Shown: piece after piece, positions 1-12,192 of the stretch | Position numbering within the stretch: position 1 is the stretch's first letter | Layout of the letters: every line of letters starts with the position of its first letter | From: Anthoceros angustus | Taxonomy: Eukaryota; Streptophyta; Anthocerotopsida; Anthocerotales; Anthocerotaceae | Assembly: GCA_010909165.1 (NCBI GenBank) | Contig: VJWM01000108.1 | Location: 868,001-932,000 of the forward strand | Direction of reading: 5' to 3' | Length of the DNA stretch: 64,000 nucleotides | The notes under the pieces: model-generated | What the model saw: the letters and a program-made list of their open reading frames with translations, nothing else | Told to the model about the DNA's origin: nothing | Database searches by the model: none | Position numbers and translations under genes: made by a program

Positions 1-387
1 GTGAAGCTAGACAAGCAAGATTCTGCAGCATATGTGTTGATGTCAAACATATACACAGGTGCCCGGATGTTGAAGGAGGCACAGGAGCTGCAGGCCAGGA
101 GAACCAATATCAGGGCGTTGAAGCAGCCAGGCCAGAGCTGGTGGACAGACAGAGAAGGACTCGTGCATAGTTTTGTAGTTAAGCCTCCCAAAAGAGAAAG
201 CAAGGCTGATACATGTCCTCTCCAATATGGAAAGCAAGCTACTCGTGCCACATCTACCAGCAAATATACTGGATGGGATCATAGAAAGGAAGACGATATT
301 CGTGGTCAGCAGCAAGAAGCTCGCTATGGCAAATACCTCACAAAACAACTCACGCGAGCGACGTGGTATTTATCGTGGGAATGTTGA
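1..387 (+). CDS. PPR protein, C-terminal fragment (E-type motifs), 5' cut by window edge
   Basis: The frame is open from base 1 to a TGA at 385-387, so the true start lies left of the window. Residues 4-18 read LDKQDSAAYVLMSNIY-like and residues 40-60 contain PGQSWW followed by VHSFVV. These are the hallmarks of the E and E+ motifs that follow the PPR array in plant organelle RNA-editing factors (consensus: SAAYVLLSNIY, then PGCSWIE, then VHxFVVGD). Such proteins act in plastids or mitochondria and bind RNA through the upstream PPR repeats, which are not visible here. After about residue 62 the usual DYW deaminase sequence is not found in this frame. Another plus frame at about 227-380 has a weak resemblance to part of a DYW domain (HLPANILDGIIER), which would mean a frameshift near 210-230. 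It may be a truncated pseudogene. Family assignment is fairly secure; functionality is unknown. Confidence 0.6.
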   Translation: MKLDKQDSAAYVLMSNIYTGARMLKEAQELQARRTNIRALKQPGQSWWTDREGLVHSFVVKPPKRESKADTCPLQYGKQATRATSTSKYTGWDHRKEDDIRGQQQEARYGKYLTKQLTRATWYLSWEC

Positions 388-1371
388 TGGTCACTCCGCC
401 AAAGGAGAACTCGTTTGCAGTACTTTAAATTATCACTTGTGGGTATTATTAAATTCCAAACATACAAATCATCTACTGGACTACCTAGTGGTTGTCCCCC
501 GGCGGCCGTGATTGGGCAGCACCCGGTGAAATGGCCCTGCTGGATCCTGGTTCCTCCTTTACGCGCCCGAACATAGTCTGGTAAAGTAGCTGACACCTGC
601 ATGCTAAACCCTAGTCCTGGGGCAGAGCACTGTCCAACTGAAAAACGTGTGAACCATTGGATCAACCTGCTGGGATGATACGATGTGTAACATAGGGGAA
701 TCAGAAGATTTCTCTCCCGGGGTTGTTTTGATTTATTTTTAAAATACCAAATTAAAAAAAAAACCATTGGATCAAACTCGCACAAAACACACTCGTTGGG
801 TGGGAACAATGCCGTTCTCCGGGGCCTGGGTTTAGGGTTTCCGACAATGTCCCTGATCGAAAGGGCACAAGAGCTGCGTGGGGGGCTGATTTTCACAATC
901 AAAGAGGCTGAGTTTGCCGTCGGCGAAGTTCCCAGCCATGAGGGAGGATGTCGGATTTTGTTGGGCGTGAATGTGTTGAGGCACGTTAGAATGACCTGCT
1001 CCCAGTCATCGAAGATCTGTGCACTTGGAGAGGCCCCGGGTGTGGGTAGTCGATAAGACTCGATTGAACAGGCGTCCACAAGCTCTTCGCTAACTTTCGA
1101 TGCACAGGAGTCATTCAAGGAATACTGCCACGTATCGGTAATAAAATGTTCAACAACACCTCAAAATAAGCTAATAAAATCTCATAGAATAAAGGCTGTA
1201 TTAATAGGCCATGGATGGTACTAGATAAATAAAAACATAGCCCATAGATCCATGGTAAGTGTCTTTTATGACCATACCAATTATAAGATGGGTCCATGTG
1301 TCCATAATAAATACAAATCCTTGGATATAAAATTAAGTAATTTACTAATTTTAAACCGGACCTTTTATGAA
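388..1371. other. Gene-poor stretch between PPR fragment and repeats
   Basis: I see no supportable gene. A 264-codon minus-strand open frame (324-1118) runs through it and overlaps the PPR end. It has no recognisable motif, crosses a poly-A-rich stretch at about 735-765 and looks like a chance frame. A plus-strand 86-codon frame (796-1056) is equally unsupported. An 8-bp inverted pair CCATGGAT/ATCCATGG lies at about 1,209 and 1,248. Confidence 0.4.
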
Positions 1372-1405
1372 CCCTCGGTCCCCGAAAAAAATAGGGGACC
1401 GAGGG
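1372..1405. repeat. Perfect hairpin, 12-bp arms
   Basis: CCCTCGGTCCCC at 1372-1383 is the exact reverse complement of 1394-1405, with a 10-nt A-rich loop. The arm shares the GGGACCGAG core with the adjacent 52-bp minisatellite, so the two may have a common origin. Confidence 0.8.
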
Positions 1406-1438
1406 TGGGGACCAGACTCCTGAAGAACCTGCAATCCC

Positions 1439-1696
1439 ATGTTTTTTTTAACACATGCCGGGACCGGGACCGAGCTTGGGACGGGGTCCCATGTTTTTTT
1501 TAACACATGCCGGGGCCGGGACAGAGCTTGGGACGGGGTCCCATGTTTTTTTTAACACATGCCGGGACCGGGACCGAGCTTGGGACGGGGTCCCATGTTT
1601 TTTTTAACACATGCCGGGACCGGGACCGAGCTTGGGACGGGGTCCCATGTTTTTTTTAACACATGCCGGGACCGGGACCGAGCTTAGGACGGGGTC
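1439..1696. repeat. 52-bp minisatellite, 5 copies
   Basis: Copies begin at 1439, 1491, 1543, 1595 and 1647, exactly 52 bp apart; the last is 50 bp. Each starts ATG plus a T8 tract, then AACACATGCC and a GGGACC-rich half. Copies differ by only a few substitutions (copy 2 GGGGCC and ACAGAG, copy 5 CTTAGG), so the expansion is recent. It ends 24 bp before the large satellite array. Confidence 0.95.
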
Positions 1697-1720
1697 AAAA
1701 TGACACCCTGTTCAGGAGGC

Positions 1721-4651
1721 TATCTCGTGTGCCCTTTTTGAAGAAAGCCAAACTCAGCCTCCGTATAGTCTAATAAGGGCCTGAACAAGGCATGGTTGAG
1801 CTCGTCCAATGAAAGAGGAAACCTAATCCTTTCATCCCCACCTCCACAACTATGTACCCTTTCATAGGCTTCTTGCTTTCTTTTCCATTGCTATCCTCAT
1901 CACATGCATTACTTCTAAGACCCAAGAACGGCTTTAGAAAGTTCATGGAGCTTTGTTTTGATTTCATTTTGAACTATCAATTTGGTTCTTTGCAAGAACA
2001 AGTGCTATTTTTTGCAAGAGCGTATACTCACTTTATATGATATATATCGCCTTTTCCTACCATGATATACATATATATAGCATATTATCTCAAGTGAGGA
2101 ATCACTCTTTATGGTAGTCTTTCATACTAAGACATGCATGTATAGCATACTATCTTAGAAGTGTAACTACTTTTATGATAGTCTTTTCCACCAAGACATA
2201 CATATATAGCATACAAATATCTCCTTGGATCTTGACCTCACGTGATCTACCAAAATAGAAGGAAAATAAAATAAGAAATAAATAATGTTAATTCTAGAAT
2301 TTAAAGGATACCTTATGAATTGGGCCTTAATATGTCAAATATTTCAGCACTCTCACCCACTATTTCACCACTCTCACTCACTATGAAGTAGGGATGAAAA
2401 TTAGCTACCTAAAGAGCCAAAGCACAGAGCCTAACTCCCACTAAACAGAAACTAGGTGCTTAAGAACATACTCCAACCTTAAGTTCATAAAGAAATGAAT
2501 TAAGCTAGAGGAAAACATTTCCAAAAATATGTTTTTAAATACAAGGAAAACATGAATACGGAAATGCCTAGATAGCTCAATATGAGTATCCCGGAATATC
2601 AATTGCTTAAAATAAGCGGAATAATGTCGGATGGCCCATCTACCAACCGAAAACGGGTGCATAGGGAAACTGCAATCCATCTATGATAGGTGTTGGCTGG
2701 TGATGCAAGCGTGGCCATGGCGCCTTGCAAATCGACCACGAGCACCTATATTGCGAGGAGGAGCACGGCGGCTCTCGGTACTCTACACACCTCGGCGGTG
2801 GCGGCAATGGCGCCTCCCTCCACCCACCTTGCCCGCACTCCGTAGCCTTGATATTACAAATATAGTATTTTTAGCACCATAGGCACTTACGGAAAGCGTG
2901 CTTGGTATGCCCTCGAAGCGCTTCACATGGGACACATGCAATTCTCATCACATGGATACCTCTTCACACACGTAGCAATGGGACGATGGCATTCTTGTCA
3001 CCTACTCCTAGGGTAATTACATAAACCTTCTTTCATAATCACCCGGTGGGAGCAGGCGGTTGTAGAACCCCAAATTGTTTCCAATAGGCTTGGCAGTCAC
3101 CACCTTCTCACACGTAGGCCAAGGTGTGTCTGATGTATCGGCTACACAAAACAACAGTCATACATCGGGTTAGGCACATGCTTTTCAACCACATTAGAGA
3201 AAGAAGATAATCGCCTTAATACACTCAAGGAAATCAAATCGCCTATGTTACCTTTTTCTTTTTATCACCATTTTCTCCAACAATATTACCAAGCCCACAC
3301 ATTCCACATCATGTCATTAGATAAGGTCGGACCCTTCGTGGACACGCCACGACCGAACCATTCATCGACTATCCGGTTTTGCCTCATAGCCGGATGAATC
3401 GAGCGTCATGCATATCGATCCAACAACTTTTGTGTGCGGCGGTGTGCAAAAAAGACATGAACTCGATATAGGCATCTTCACGAAAGTGGCAACACGGTGA
3501 CCAAGGGGCACGCGGCCGCAGGTGTGAGGCGCGCCGGTTCCAGCGTGCGTCGATGCACACTTGCAGCACGCTCTCAAGCATGTAGGCACGCCCTCAAGGA
3601 TGCACGCGGCGTCCACACACGGATGCATGTGCGCCTTTTCACATTGAGTTTGGCTGCCGTTTCTTCATGCCATTCCATGGTTGCGGCATCTACGGGCGGG
3701 ATTGCCTTTTGGATGAAGCCCTACACGACATCAGCGCAACATCTCTCGGATAGCGGCAACATTTTGGCGTCAGAAGCTTTGACCCACGGAGGCACTCAAG
3801 CACGAGGAAAAGCAGTTCATAAGTTCATTGTGCTTATCTCGCTTCTTTGGTCGTCTCCGTTTTGAAAAGGATCTAGAAGCTCTTACCACGCCGAGTGACT
3901 TGTGGAGTGAAGCAGGATCTTGATTGATGCTACGCGATTCCGTTGACTGGATAATGAGGATCGGAGTGGCAGTGCACGTAGGAAATCGTTGAGCTTTGCC
4001 CTCGCGGTCCGAGTAGATGAGTCGAGCAGGCGGTGGTGTTATTGAGATCCTCCCTCGGATCACACATTAGCGTGGACCGCGTCAAAGTCTTGGGTTTTAG
4101 CATCTTGCAATATGTGTCATTGATGATACAGGATGTACCCTCTACACTAGTACAAAAATCATGGCTCGAAACCATGAAGAGAATCAAGGACTTGCTCAAA
4201 GGATCTTATGCATTGATTATAATAATAGAAAGTACATAATATTTGTGTGAAGTAGGTGTGTTATAGGTTGTTGTAACCAAATAACCAATTAAGTAACTAA
4301 TTAAATTACTTCTAGTCCTAAAAATTAAATAATTTTAATTTCTAAAATATCAATATCATTCAACACCAAATCTGCAGACTTGGTATACTAAACAATGTGG
4401 CGGTCCGGCCGTCTGCGATTTTCGAGCATTCTCCCATCATTCGTGAGCCAACTACTAGGGACTACAACATTATGAAATAGGAATCTACTCAATAATTTTT
4501 TTGTCATCGGGTTCAGCTCGACACTTGTGACATAAAGCCAACTTCCGTGTGCAATGATAATGAAGAATGCTTTGATAGGTTGAAGTTGGTATGGGTGGCT
4601 TACTCGATAAATTGAAGCAATCTCTTGAACAACTCTACATTGCAAGGAATA
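1721..4651. repeat. Satellite unit U1
   Basis: First unit, 2,931 bp and complete. Its left edge abuts non-satellite DNA (GGTCAAAATGACACC) directly after the minisatellite, so the array begins within a unit at the phase point rather than at an internal break. Confidence 0.95.
2052..2215. repeat. ~69-bp imperfect subrepeats inside the satellite unit (x2.5)
   Basis: Shown for U1 and present in every unit that keeps this block. Three stretches start near 2052, 2119 and 2184. Each holds 'AAGACATRCATRTATAGCATA'-type sequence followed by a TAGTCTTT element about 55 bp later. The block is very AT-rich and is followed by a CACGTG site at 2239-2244, the core of plant G-box elements. It could be regulatory, but nothing here proves transcription. 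Confidence 0.6.
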
Positions 4652-7559
4652 TATCTGTGTGCCCTTTTGAAGAAAGCCAAACTCAGCCTCCGTATAGTCT
4701 AATAAGGGCTGAACAAGGCATGGTTGAGCTCGTCCAATGAAAGAGGAAACCTAATCCTTTCATCCCCACCTCCACAACTATGTACCCTTTCATAGGCTTC
4801 TTGCTTTCTTTTCCATTGCTATCCTCATCACATGCATTACTTCTAAGACCCAGAACGGCTTTAGAAAGTTCATGGAGCTTTGTTTTGATTTCATTTTGAA
4901 CTATCAATTTGGTTCTGCAAGAACAAGTGCTATTTTTTGCAAGAACTGTATACTCACTTTATATGATATATCGTCTTTTCCTACCATGATATACATATAT
5001 ATAGCATATTATCTCAAGTGAGGAATCACTCTTTATGGTAGTCTTTCATACTAAGACATGCATGTATAGCATACTATCTTAGAAGTGTAACTACTTTTTA
5101 TGATAGTCTTTTCCACCAAGACATACATATATAGCATACAAATATCTCCTTGGATCTTGACCTCACGTGATCTACCAAAATAGAAGGAAAATAAAATAAG
5201 AAATAAATAATGTTAATTCTAGAATTTAAAGGATACCTTATGAATTGGGCCTTAATATGTCAAATATTTCAGCACTCTCACCCACTATTTCACCACTCTC
5301 ACTCACTATGAAGTAGGGATGAAAATTAGCTACCTAAAGAGCCAAACGAGAGCCTAACTCCCACTAAACAGGAAACTAGGTGCTTAAGAACATACTCCAA
5401 CCTTAAGTTCATAAAGAAATGAATTAAGCTAGAGGAAAACATTTCCAAAAATATGTTTTTAAATACAAGGAAAACATGAATACGGAAATGCCTAGATAGC
5501 TCAATATGAGTATCCCGGAATATCAATTGCTTAAAATAAACGGAATAATGTCGGATGGCCCATCTACCAACCGAAACGGTGCATAGGGAAACTGTTGCAA
5601 TCCATCTATGATAGGTGTTGGCTGGCTGATGCAAGCGTGGCCATGGCGCCTTGCAAATCGACCACGAGCACCTATATTGCGAGGAGCGGCGGCTCTCGTG
5701 CTCTACACACCTCGGCGCGGTGGCGGCAATGGCGGCCTCCTCCACCCACCTTGCACACTCTGTAGCCTTGATATTACAAATATAGTATTTTTAGCACCAT
5801 AGGCACTTACGGAAAACGTGCTTGGTATGCCCTCGAAACGCTTCACATGGGACACATGCAATTCTCATCACATGGATACCACCTCTTCACACACGTAGCA
5901 ATGGGACGATGGCATTCTTGTCACCTACTCCTAGGGTAATTACATAAACCTTCTTTTCATAATCACCCGGTGGGAGCGGGCCGGTTGTAGAACCCCAAAT
6001 TGTTTCCAATAGGCTTGGCGGTCACCACCTTCTCACACGTAGGCCAAGGTGTGTTTACGAGTATCGGCTACACAAAACGATACATCGAGTTAGGCACATG
6101 CTTTTCAACCACATTAGAGAAAGAAGATAATCGCCTTAATACACTCAAGGGAAATCAAATCGCCTATGTTACCTTTTTCTTTTTATCACCATTTTCTCCA
6201 ACAATATTACCAAGCCCACACATTCCACATCATGTCATTAGATAAGGTCGGACCCTTCGTGGACACGCCACGACTGAACCATTCATCGACTATCCGGTTT
6301 TGCCTCATAGCCGGATGAATCGAGCGTCATGCATATCGATCCAACAACTTTTGTGTGCAGCAAAAAAGACATGAACTCGATATAGGCATCTTCACGAAAG
6401 TGGCAACACTGGTGACCAAGGGCACGGCCGCAGGTGTGAGGCGCGCCTTCCAGCGTGCGTCGATGCACACTTGCGAGCACGCTCTCAAGCATGTAGGCAC
6501 GCCTCAAGGATGCACGTCCACACACGGATGCATGTGCGCCTTTTCACATTGAGTTTGGCTGCCGTTTCTTCATGCCATTCCATGGTTGCAGCATCTCTGG
6601 ACAGGATTGCCTTTTGGACAGCAAGCCCTACACACGACATCAACAGGCAGCAACATCTCTAGATAGCAGCAACATTTTGGCGTCTGTGCCTTGACCCACG
6701 GAGGCACTCAAGCACGAGGAAAAGCAGTTCATAAGTTCATTGTGCTTATCTCGCTTCTTTGGTCGTCTCCGTTTTGAAAAGGATCTAGAAGCTCTTACCA
6801 CGCCGAGTGACTTGTGGAGTGAAGCAGGATCTTGATTGACTCTACGCGATTCCGTTGACTGGATAATGAGGATCGGAGTGGCGGTGCGTAGGAAATCGTT
6901 GAGCTTTGCCTCGCGATCCGAGTAGATGAGTCCGAGCAGGCGGTGGTGTTATTGAGATCCTCCTCGGATCACACATTAGCGTGGACCGCGTCAAAGTCTT
7001 GGGTTTTAGCATCTTGCAATATGTGTCATTGATGATACATGGATGTACCCTCTACACTAGTACAAAAATCATGGCTCGAAACCATGAAGAGAATCAAGGA
7101 CTTGCTCAAAGGATCTTATGCATTGATTATAATAATAGAAAGTACATAATATTTGTGTGAAGTAGGTGTGTTATAGGTTGTTGTAACCAAATAACCAATT
7201 AAGTAACTAATTAAATTACTTCTAGTCCTAAAAATTAAATAATTTTAATTTCTAAAATATCAATATCATTCAACACCAAATCTGCAGACTTGGTATACTA
7301 AACAATGTGGCGGTCCGTCTGCGATTTTCGAGCATTCTCCCATCATTACGTGAGCCAACTACTAGGGACTACAACATTATGAAATAGGAATCTACTCAAT
7401 AATTTTTTTGTCATCGGGTTCAGCTCCGACACTTGTGACATAAAGCCAACTTCCGTGTGCAATGATAATGAAGAATGCTTTGATAGGTTGAAGTTGGTAT
7501 GGGTGGCTTACTCGATAAATTGAAGCAATCTCTTGAACAACTCTACATTGCAAGGAATA
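4652..7559. repeat. Satellite unit U2
   Basis: Complete unit, 2,908 bp. It carries a long minus-strand open segment at 5,326-5,745. Confidence 0.95.
5326..5745 (-). other. Longest minus-strand open segment of the unit's first half (139 codons), unproven
   Basis: This is the longest copy of a minus-strand frame that recurs in most units (compare 13,300-12,974, 28,762-28,370 and 31,544-31,302). Its C-terminal half is hydrophobic (HVFLVFKNIFLEMFSSSLIHFF), which could be a membrane segment or simply AT-rich DNA. The N-terminal part shifts frame between units because the GC-rich region is full of small indels. I recognise no family. Expression is not shown. Confidence 0.2.
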
Positions 7560-10500
7560 TATCTCGTTGCCTTTTGAAGAAAGCCAAACTCAGCCTCCAG
7601 TATAGTCTAATAAGGGCTGAACAAGGCATGGTTGAGCTCGTCCATTGAAAGAGGAAACCTAATCCTTTCATCCCCCACCTCCACAACTATGTACCCTTTC
7701 ATAGGCTTCTTGCTTTCTTTTCCATTGCTATCCTCATCACATGCATTACTTCTAAGACCCAGAACGGCTTTAGAAAGTTCATGGAGCTTTGTTTTGATTT
7801 CATTTTGAACTATCAATTTGGTTCTTTGCAAGAACAAGTGCTATTTTTTTGCAAGAACTGTATACTCACTTTATATGATATATCGTCTTTTCCTACCATG
7901 ATATACATATATATAGCATATTATCTCAAGTGAGGAATCACTCTTTATGGTAGTCTTTCATACTAAGACATGCATGTATAGCATACTATCTTAGAAGTGT
8001 AACTACTTTTTATGATAGTCTTTTCCACCAAGACATACATATATAGCATACAAATATCTCCTTGGATCTTGACCTCACGTGATCTACCAAAATAGAAGGA
8101 AAATAAAATAAGAAATAAATAATGTTAATTCTAGAATTTAAAGGATACCTTATGAATTGGGCCTTAATATGTCAAATATTTCAGCACTCTCACCCACTAT
8201 TTCACCACTCTCACTCACTATGAAGTAGGGATGAAAATTAGCTACCTAAAGAGCCAAACGCAGAGCCTAACTCCCACTAAGCAGAAACTAGGTGCTTAAG
8301 AACATACTCCAACCTTAAGTTCATAAAGAAATGAATTAAGCTAGAGGAAAACATTTCCAAAAATATGTTTTTAAATACAAGGAAAACATGAATACGGAAA
8401 TGCCTAGATAGCTCAATATGAGTATCCTGGAATATCAATTGCTTAAAATAAGCGAATAATGTCGGATGGCCCATCTACCAACCGAAAACGGGTGCATAGG
8501 GAAACCTGCAATCCATCTATGATAGGTGTTGGCTGGTGATGCAAGCGTGGCCATGGCGCCTTGCAAATCGACCACGAGAGCACCTATATTGCGAGGAGGC
8601 ACGGCTCGGTACTCTACACACCTCGGCGGTGGCGGCAATGGCGGCCTCCCTCCACCCACCTTGCACCCCACTCCGTAGCCTTGATATTACAAATATAGTA
8701 TTTTTTTGCAAGAACAGATACTCACTTTATATGATATATCGTCTTTTCCTACCATGATATACATATATATAGCATATTATCTCAAGTGAGGAATCACTCT
8801 TTATGGTAGTCTTTCATACTAAGACATGCATGTATAGCATACTATCTTAGAAGTGTAACTACTTTTTATGATAGTCTTTTCCACCAAGACATACATATAT
8901 AGCATACAAATATCTCCTTGGATCTTGACCTCACGTGATCTACCAAAAATAGAAGGAAAATAAAATAAGAAATAAATAATGTTAATTCTAGAATTTAAAG
9001 GATACCTTATGAATTGGGCCTTAATATGTCAAATATTTCAGCACTCTCACCCACTATTTCACCACTCTCACTCACTATGAAGTAGGGATGAAAATTAGCT
9101 ACCTAAAGAGCCAAACGCAGAGCCTAACTCCCACTAAGCAGAAACTAGGTGCTTAAGAACATACTCCAACCTTAAGTTCATAAAGAAATGAATTAAGCTA
9201 GAGGAAAACATTTCCAAAAATATGTTTTTAAATACAAGGAAAACATGAATACGGAAATGCCTAGATAGCTCAATATGAGTATCCTGGAATATCAATTGCT
9301 TAAAATAAGCGAATAATGTCGGATGGCCCATCTACCAAAGCATAGGGAAACCTGCAATCCATCTATGATAGGTGTTGGCTGGTGATGCAAGCGTGGCCAT
9401 GGCGCCTTGCAAATCGACCACGAGAGCACCTATATTGCGAGGAGGCCATGCTCTCGGTACTCTACACACCTCGGCGCGGTGGCGGCAATGGCGGCCTCCC
9501 TCCACCCACCTTGCACTCCGTGTAGCCTTGATATTACAAATATAGTATTTTTAGCACCATAGGCACTTACGGAAAACGTGCTTGGTATGCCTCGAAACGC
9601 TTCACATGGGACACATGCAATTCTCATCACATGGATACCAGCCTCTTCACACACGTAGCAATCTGGGACGATGGCATTCTTGTCACCTACTCCTAGGGAA
9701 ATCACATAAACGTTCTTTTCATAATCACCCGGTGGGAGCAGGCCAGGGTTGTAGAACCCCAAATTGTTTCCAATAGGCTTGGCAGTCACCACCTTCTCAC
9801 ACGTAGGCCAAGGTGTGTTACTGAGCATATACACAAAGCAACGATCATACATCAGTTAGGCACATGCTTTTCAACCACATTAGAGAAAGAAGATAATCGC
9901 CTTAATACACTCAAGGAAATCAAATCAGCCTATGTTACCTTTTTCTTTTTATCACCATTTTCTCCAACAATATTACCAAGCCCACACATTCCACATCATG
10001 TCATTAGATAAGGTCGGACCCTTCGTGGACACGCCACGACCGAACCATTCATCGCCTATCCGGTTTTGCCTCATAGCGGATGAATCGAACGTCATGCATA
10101 TCGATCCAACAACTTTTGTGTGCGGTGTGCAAAAAAGACATGAACTCGATATAGGCATCTTCACGAAAGTGGCAACATCGGTGACCAAGGGGCACGGCCG
10201 CAGGTGTGAGGCGCGCCGGTTCCAACAGCGTGCGTCGATGCACACTTGCAGCACGCCTCAAGCATGTAGGAACGCCTCAAGGATGCACGCGTCCACACAC
10301 GATGCATGTGCGCCTTTTCACATTGAGTTTGGCTGCTTTCTTCATGCCATTCCATGGTTGCGACATCTACAGATTGCCTTTTGGGAGCCCTACACACGAC
10401 ATCAGCAGAACATCTCCGGATAGCAGCAACATTTTGGCGTCGTAGCTTTGACCCACGGAGGCACTCAAGCACGAGGAAAGTTCATAAGTTCATTGTGCTT

Positions 10501-12192
10501 ATCTCGCTTCTTTGGTCGTCTCGCTTTGAAAAGGATCTAGAAGCTCTTACCACGCCGAGTGACTTGTGGAGTGAAGCGGGATCTTGATTGACGCCACGCG
10601 ATTCCGCTGATCGGATAATGAGGATCGGAGTGGCGGTGGCGGCACGAGGAAATCGTTGAGCTTTGCCCTGGCGGTCACCACCTTCTCACACGTAGGCCAA
10701 GGTGTGTTCTGATGCATCGCCTACACAAAACGATCATACATCGTTAGGCACATGCTTTTCAACCACATTAGAGAAAGAAGATAATCGCCTTAATACACTC
10801 AAGGGAAATCAAATCGCCTATGTTACCTTTTTCTTTTTATCACCATTTTCTCCAACAATATTACCAAGCCACACATTCCACATCATGTCATTAGATAAGG
10901 TCGGACCCTTCGTGGACACGCCACCGACCGAACCATTCATCGCCTATCCGGTTTTGCCTCATAGCCGATGAATCGAACGTCATGCATATCGATCCAACAA
11001 CTTTTGTGTGCGGTGTGCAAAAAAGACATGAACTCGATATAGGCATCTTCACGAAAGTGGCAACATCGGTGACCAAGGGGCACGGCCGCAGGTGTGAGGC
11101 GCCGGTTCCAGCGTGCGTCGATGCACACTTGCGAGCACGCTCTGCATGTAGGCACGCCCTCAAGGATGCACGCGTCCACACGATGCATGTGCGCCTTTTC
11201 ACATTGAGTTTGGCTGCTTTTCATGCCATTCCATGGTTGCGACATCTCGGGCGATTGCCTTTTGGACTAAGCCCTACACACGACATCAACAAAGCAACAT
11301 CTCCGGATAGCAGCAACATTTTGGCGTCAGAGCTTTGACCGAGGCACTCAAGCACGAGGAAAGCAGTTCATAAGTTCATTGTGCTTATCTCGCTTTGGTC
11401 GTCCGCTTTGAAAAGGATCTAGAAGCTCTTACCACGCCGAGTGACTTGTGGAGTGAAGCAGATCTTGATTGACGCCACGCGATTCCGCTGATCGGATAAT
11501 GAGGATCGGAGTGGCAAAGGCACGAGGAAATCGTTGAGCTTTGCCTCGCGACGAGTAGATGAGTCCAGGCAGGCGGTGGTGTTATTGAGATCCTCCTCGG
11601 ATCACACATTAGCGTGGACCGCGTCAAAGTCTTGGGTTTTAGCATCTTGCAATATGTGTCATTGATGATACATGGATGTACTCTACACTAGTACAAAAAT
11701 CATGGCTCGAAACCATGAAGAGAATCAAGGACTTGCTCAAAGGATCTTATGCATTGATTATAATAATAGAAAGTACATAATATTTGTGTGAAGTAGGTGT
11801 GTTATAGGTTGTTGTAACCAAATAACCAATTAAGTAACTAATTAAATTACTTCTAGTCCTAAAAATTAAATAATTTTAATTTCTAAAATATCAATATCAT
11901 TCAACACCAAATCTGCAGACTTGGTATACTAAACAATGTGGCGGTCCGTCTGCGATTTTCAGAGCATTCTCCCATCATTCGTGAGCCAACTACTAGGGAC
12001 TACAACATTATGAAATAGGAATCTACTCAATAATTTTTTTGTCATCGGGTTCAGCTCCGACACTTGTGACATAAAGCCAACTTCCGTGTGCAATGATAAT
12101 GAAGAATGCTTTGATAGGTTGAAGTTGGTATGGGTGGCTTACTCACGATAAATTGAAGCAATCTCTTGAACAACTCTACATTGCAAGGAATA
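7560..12192. repeat. Satellite unit U3 with two internal tandem duplications
   Basis: 4,633 bp, about 1.7 kb longer than standard. Bases 7,851-8,707 are repeated as 8,708-about 9,560 (period 857), with a join at a shared TATTTTT. Bases 9,786-10,674 are repeated as 10,675-about 11,560 (period 889), with a join at GCGGTC. Together these account for the excess length. Confidence 0.93.
9430..9852 (-). other. Best minus-strand open segment of the satellite (140 codons), unproven
   Basis: This frame is open for 140 codons here. Its pieces recur in other units but are split by indels. The composition is protein-like: TPWPTCEKVV, AKPIGNNLGFYNPG, then LGVGDKNAIVP and two CxxC-like pairs (CYVC; CVPC). 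Several Cys could bind metal, but I recognise no family. An embedded GTAAGT (minus strand) resembles a plant 5' splice donor, so a spliced gene is conceivable. A competing plus-strand frame overlaps neighbouring parts of the unit. Confidence 0.25.

Noticed and set aside
324-1118. 264-codon minus-strand frame, the second longest of the window
   Set aside because: Overlaps the PPR end antisense, crosses an A-rich run, no recognisable domain.
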